The notes beneath the pieces are model-generated. The model saw only the letters and a list, made by a program, of their open reading frames with translations. It had not been told where the DNA came from and did not search any database. The translations under genes and the position numbers were made by a program. From Heliocidaris tuberculata (taxonomy: Eukaryota > Echinodermata > Echinoidea > Camarodonta > Echinometridae), in NCBI GenBank assembly GCA_025618425.1, contig CM046838.1, positions 9,965,252 to 10,029,251 on the forward strand: a stretch of DNA of 64,000 nt. The letters run 5' to 3'. The first letter of the stretch is position 1, and every line of letters begins with the position of its first letter. Positions 61,842 to 64,000 of the stretch are shown in pieces.

Positions 61842-64000
61842 GACAGTATCAGGATTAATTAACCTATTGCCTACAGAAATTGTGTGGTTCTTTTCTTTTT
61901 CACATCTTTTTTTTTTTTTTCAATCACCGACAGACAATAATCCTTGTATTCTCACCTGTTTATAGACCTGTCTGAGGTACATGTTCTCTTCAATGGAACC
62001 CCTAGAGATAAGCCTGTAGACCCTGACATCTCGATGCTGACCAATGCGGTATGCCCTGTCCTGTGCCTGCAGGTCATAGGTCGGATTCCAGTTGGGGTCG
62101 AAGATGATGACCACGTTGGCACCCGTCAGATTCAGACCAATACCTCCAGCCCTAGAGTTGAAAATGATATATTCTTCACTTTATAATCATTTTTGTCATT
62201 GTTATAAACATATTTTTCTATGATTGATATCAAAAACATTCTTAAAAGTCAAAGCAGTACACAAAAATATGAGCACATGCATCACAAAGCAGCAAGACAG
62301 TAAACCCAAGTGAGAAAGGAAATGTTCTGCATCAAACTTAATTAAAATACATATTCTGGTTTTCAAGACACTACAATTAATTACACCCTTATCATTTGAG
62401 ATCCACATGTGTAGTACATAAGTAAATACCTTTCTGCCTTTTAGAAAATGATATGATTGTTGGCCCGTTTTCCACCCAAAAAAGGTAACTAGGACAATTG
62501 ATGTTCTTTAGATTACATGCACATGCACCGATATGGAAAAGTCCCTTCATTCCATAAAATTTGAAAGAAAAAAAAAATCAGGAAATAACAATAGAAAAGT
62601 TCTGCCTCATACATGAAATAACTTCATTCATTTTTAATGACAAAATGTGGGGTGAAACAGAAACTAAAAGTATAAAACATGGGCACAATTTTTTTTAAAG
62701 TCTCACTTTGTGGAGATGAGAAAGAGAAAGATATCTGGATCCTTGTTGAATTCATGGACAAACTTCTGTCGGTCTTGAGCAGGAGTCTTCCCATCCAGTC
62801 TCCGGTATGTGTAGGAAGTCGTCTTCATGAACATCTCCAAGATATCCAGTAGCTTAATAAAACAGGGCAAGTATTAAAGACAACATTAACTTAATTGCTG
62901 GCAAGAAAGATTTTCATTACATACATGTATATCAATCAAATTCTTGTAAAGACCAACATGAAACCAAATTGTAATTTATCTATTCAAACACATCATAATA
63001 CCTATAGAATGCAGGGTTACAGGTATATGAAATATACTACTATTACATATACAGAATCAACAAAACAGAGAAAACAAAAGCTTACTTGAGTATAGCACGA
63101 AAATAACAACACTTTATTATTTTCTCTCTTGAAAACTCTCAGAAGCTTTTCCAGGACCTGAAAAGCAAAACAAATAATTAGCATTGTGACTCCATTAAAA
63201 CTGCATACATATTGGAACATGACATATATCATTCATCTTTGACTTAACCATGAACCATGTAGACTGAATGCAAGTCAAATAAAATGTAAAACTGATTTGA
63301 GAAATGCAACTCGATCTAATAATTATGAATCTGCTGCAATTTTTTTTTTTCATTAAACATGCATTTCCAAAGGGATTTATCCTGAGTTACAAGTATTACA
63401 GGCTTTGCCTACAGCATGTTAAGCAGTTCCCAATGACTCTTGACTCAACGCAAGAGTATTTCTATCCAGAAATTTTTTTTACCTACATGTCATCGTGTTT
63501 ATTTTTTCCGCAAGCATGCATGTTTTAACATCCACGTAACTGAAATCATTTAAATTCCATTTCTTATGAGGAAGTGGGGGTACTGAAAGAGCTAAGGGAG
63601 AGATTTAGTGAACATTGAATGTACTTTATTCAGTGTGATTTATATTATGAATAATCCCTCATTCACTGTATTATATATTCCACTATATGTGATTTTTATT
63701 CAAAACTAGCTATAACATTAACCACAGAAGGATATAAAGAAATGAATATAAATGACACACACCTGCATTTTTCCACAGTACTTTGGATCAGAGAGCGTGG
63801 CAAACCTTGCCTCTCTGCTCAGCTCAACAAACTGAGGTTGCTTGGCAAATGCTATCTCACAGTATCGCAGAGCCTTCTCCCTCTGCTTCTCAGACTTGGA
63901 CACATCAGGCATGAGAAGAGCGATGTGATTGGATACCTTGATCAGGAGACTCATGAGGCCAAAGGTCAACGATTTGATGCCCTCTCCACGCTCATTACGC
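56142..64000 (-). CDS. ERCC6L2: ERCC6L2-like SNF2 DNA-repair ATPase, 3' part (11 exons, 5' part outside window)
   Basis: Exons join in frame: 63763-64000 (partial), 63086-63157, 62707-62852, 61956-62151, 61315-61467, 60886-60975, 60217-60460, 59433-59798, 58808-58962, 58373-58512 and 56142-57399. They encode the second RecA-like lobe ([47 protein letters not shown] with the arginine finger). Next come [12 protein letters not shown], an acidic/basic linker, [35 protein letters not shown] and a long charged tail. YRIGQ and the segments after it distinguish ERCC6L2 from ERCC6 and ERCC6L. In vertebrates this ATPase is nuclear and acts in DNA-damage repair. Identity is firm. The ATPase lobe 1 is not in the window. 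Confidence 0.93.
57748..58013 (+). mobile_element. tRNA-derived SINE in an ERCC6L2 intron
   Basis: Its head has an A-box-like TGGTCTAGTGG and a B box GGTTCGAATCC, with a CTGTGAA anticodon-like loop. The body contains CCCAGGTGTGGTAAATGGG and TACCTGGCAGGAATTAATTC. The 3' end is an ATT/TTA simple tail. Antisense to the host gene. Confidence 0.8.
58373..58512 (-). CDS. ERCC6L2: ERCC6L2 exon: [10 protein letters not shown] motif
   Basis: Encodes [20 protein letters not shown], then [24 protein letters not shown] is conserved in vertebrate ERCC6L2. Acceptor ATTTCCAG, donor AGGAG|GTGATA. Confidence 0.85.
58808..58962 (-). CDS. ERCC6L2: ERCC6L2 exon: EYVHSNQ motif
   Basis: Encodes [20 protein letters not shown], then [16 protein letters not shown]. 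The HSNQ-V-G and RDVFE--QFSQ-PA pattern is specific to this family. Acceptor TGTGCAG, donor GACATG|GTAAAT. Confidence 0.9.
59433..59798 (-). CDS. ERCC6L2: ERCC6L2 exon: charged linker
   Basis: Encodes an acidic stretch ([20 protein letters not shown]), a basic stretch (QSKRGRAQ), an acidic run of Asp/Glu, and [17 protein letters not shown] coiled-coil sequence ending TAEDVF. Donor TTTA|GTAAGT is near-perfect. The acceptor (AATCAG) has a weak pyrimidine tract, so the 5' edge is less certain. Confidence 0.8.
60217..60460 (-). CDS. ERCC6L2: ERCC6L2 exon: acidic linker
   Basis: Encodes [20 protein letters not shown] to [29 protein letters not shown] could be a nuclear localisation signal. Acceptor CCTGTAG, donor AATG|GTAAGC. 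Confidence 0.8.
60886..60975 (-). CDS. ERCC6L2: ERCC6L2 exon: 90-nt linker
   Basis: Thirty codons: [20 protein letters not shown], then [10 protein letters not shown]. Acceptor TTGCAACAG, donor GATGAG|GTTAGT. Confidence 0.8.
61315..61467 (-). CDS. ERCC6L2: ERCC6L2 exon: end of helicase lobe 2
   Basis: Encodes [20 protein letters not shown], then [35 protein letters not shown] is conserved in ERCC6L2. Acceptor AAAAACAG, donor CAG|GTAAAG. Confidence 0.92.
61956..62151 (-). CDS. ERCC6L2: ERCC6L2 exon: SNF2 motifs V and VI
   Basis: Encodes [20 protein letters not shown] (motif V) and [20 protein letters not shown] (motif VI; the Arg of DRAYRIGQ is the expected arginine finger). Ends MYLRQVYKQ. 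Acceptor AACTCTAG, donor CAG|GTGAGA. Confidence 0.95.
62707..62852 (-). CDS. ERCC6L2: ERCC6L2 exon: helicase lobe 2
   Basis: Encodes [20 protein letters not shown], then [20 protein letters not shown] and FLFLIST. This is SNF2 motif IV and the segment leading to motif V. Donor ACAAA|GTGAGA splits the Lys codon with the next exon. Confidence 0.95.
63086..63157 (-). CDS. ERCC6L2: ERCC6L2 exon: start of lobe 2
   Basis: Twenty-four codons: [20 protein letters not shown], then CYTQ. Symmetric phase 0 exon. Acceptor CTTTTCAG, donor CAA|GTAAGC. Confidence 0.92.
63763..64000 (-). CDS. ERCC6L2: ERCC6L2 exon (partial, runs off the window)
   Basis: Encodes [20 protein letters not shown], then [23 protein letters not shown] immediately precedes lobe 2 in the family. 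Donor ATGCAG|GTGTGT. The exon continues beyond position 64000. Confidence 0.92.

Noticed and set aside
1..64000. CRISPR arrays, operons, ribosome binding sites or prokaryotic mobile elements
   Set aside because: Spliced genes, SINEs and LINEs show that the DNA is animal; the tandem repeats lack spacer structure.

Overview
The window looks like a gene-poor, repeat-rich stretch of an animal genome, most likely an echinoderm such as a sea urchin. The reasons are AT-rich DNA with spliced genes, an IgGFc-binding-domain receptor gene, tRNA-derived SINEs, a decayed non-LTR retrotransposon, and dozens of small non-autonomous DNA transposons carrying long G or C homopolymer runs. The species assignment is inference. 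All supported protein-coding exons lie on the minus strand.

Right end (56.1-64.0 kb): the 3' part of an ERCC6L2-type SNF2 DNA-repair ATPase. Eleven exons join in frame from the linker before the C-terminal helicase lobe, through the lobe and its arginine finger, to a long acidic/basic tail. The 5' part lies beyond the window. A well-bounded orphan exon (54.7 kb) sits downstream of its stop.

Middle (29.9-45.0 kb): a single-pass receptor gene. Its exons encode an IgGFc-binding N-terminal domain, a fibronectin type III (FN3) domain, a second FN3-like juxtamembrane domain of the type seen in receptor tyrosine phosphatases, a short stalk, a transmembrane helix, and a tail with three tyrosine motifs. 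The first visible exon carries one in-frame stop and one frameshift, so that domain is decayed or mis-assembled. No signal-peptide exon was found.

Left-middle (18.1-22.9 kb): a second copy of only the last five exons, with identical phases and a very similar protein. Its tail has a textbook ITAM spacing (YNAL, seven residues, YENI). It is either an alternative 3' cassette of the receptor gene or a truncated tandem duplicate. A duplicated flank (24.1-25.6 kb versus 47.3-49.3 kb) favours an old segmental duplication, but the splice phases allow both.

Everything else (1-18 kb, 23-29.8 kb, 45-56 kb) is repeats: hAT-type MITEs with 8-bp target duplications, TTAA-flanked piggyBac-like MITEs, foldback elements, one broken LINE with a recognisable reverse transcriptase, SINEs, microsatellites and pyrimidine-rich deserts. 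I see no convincing host gene in the first 18 kb.
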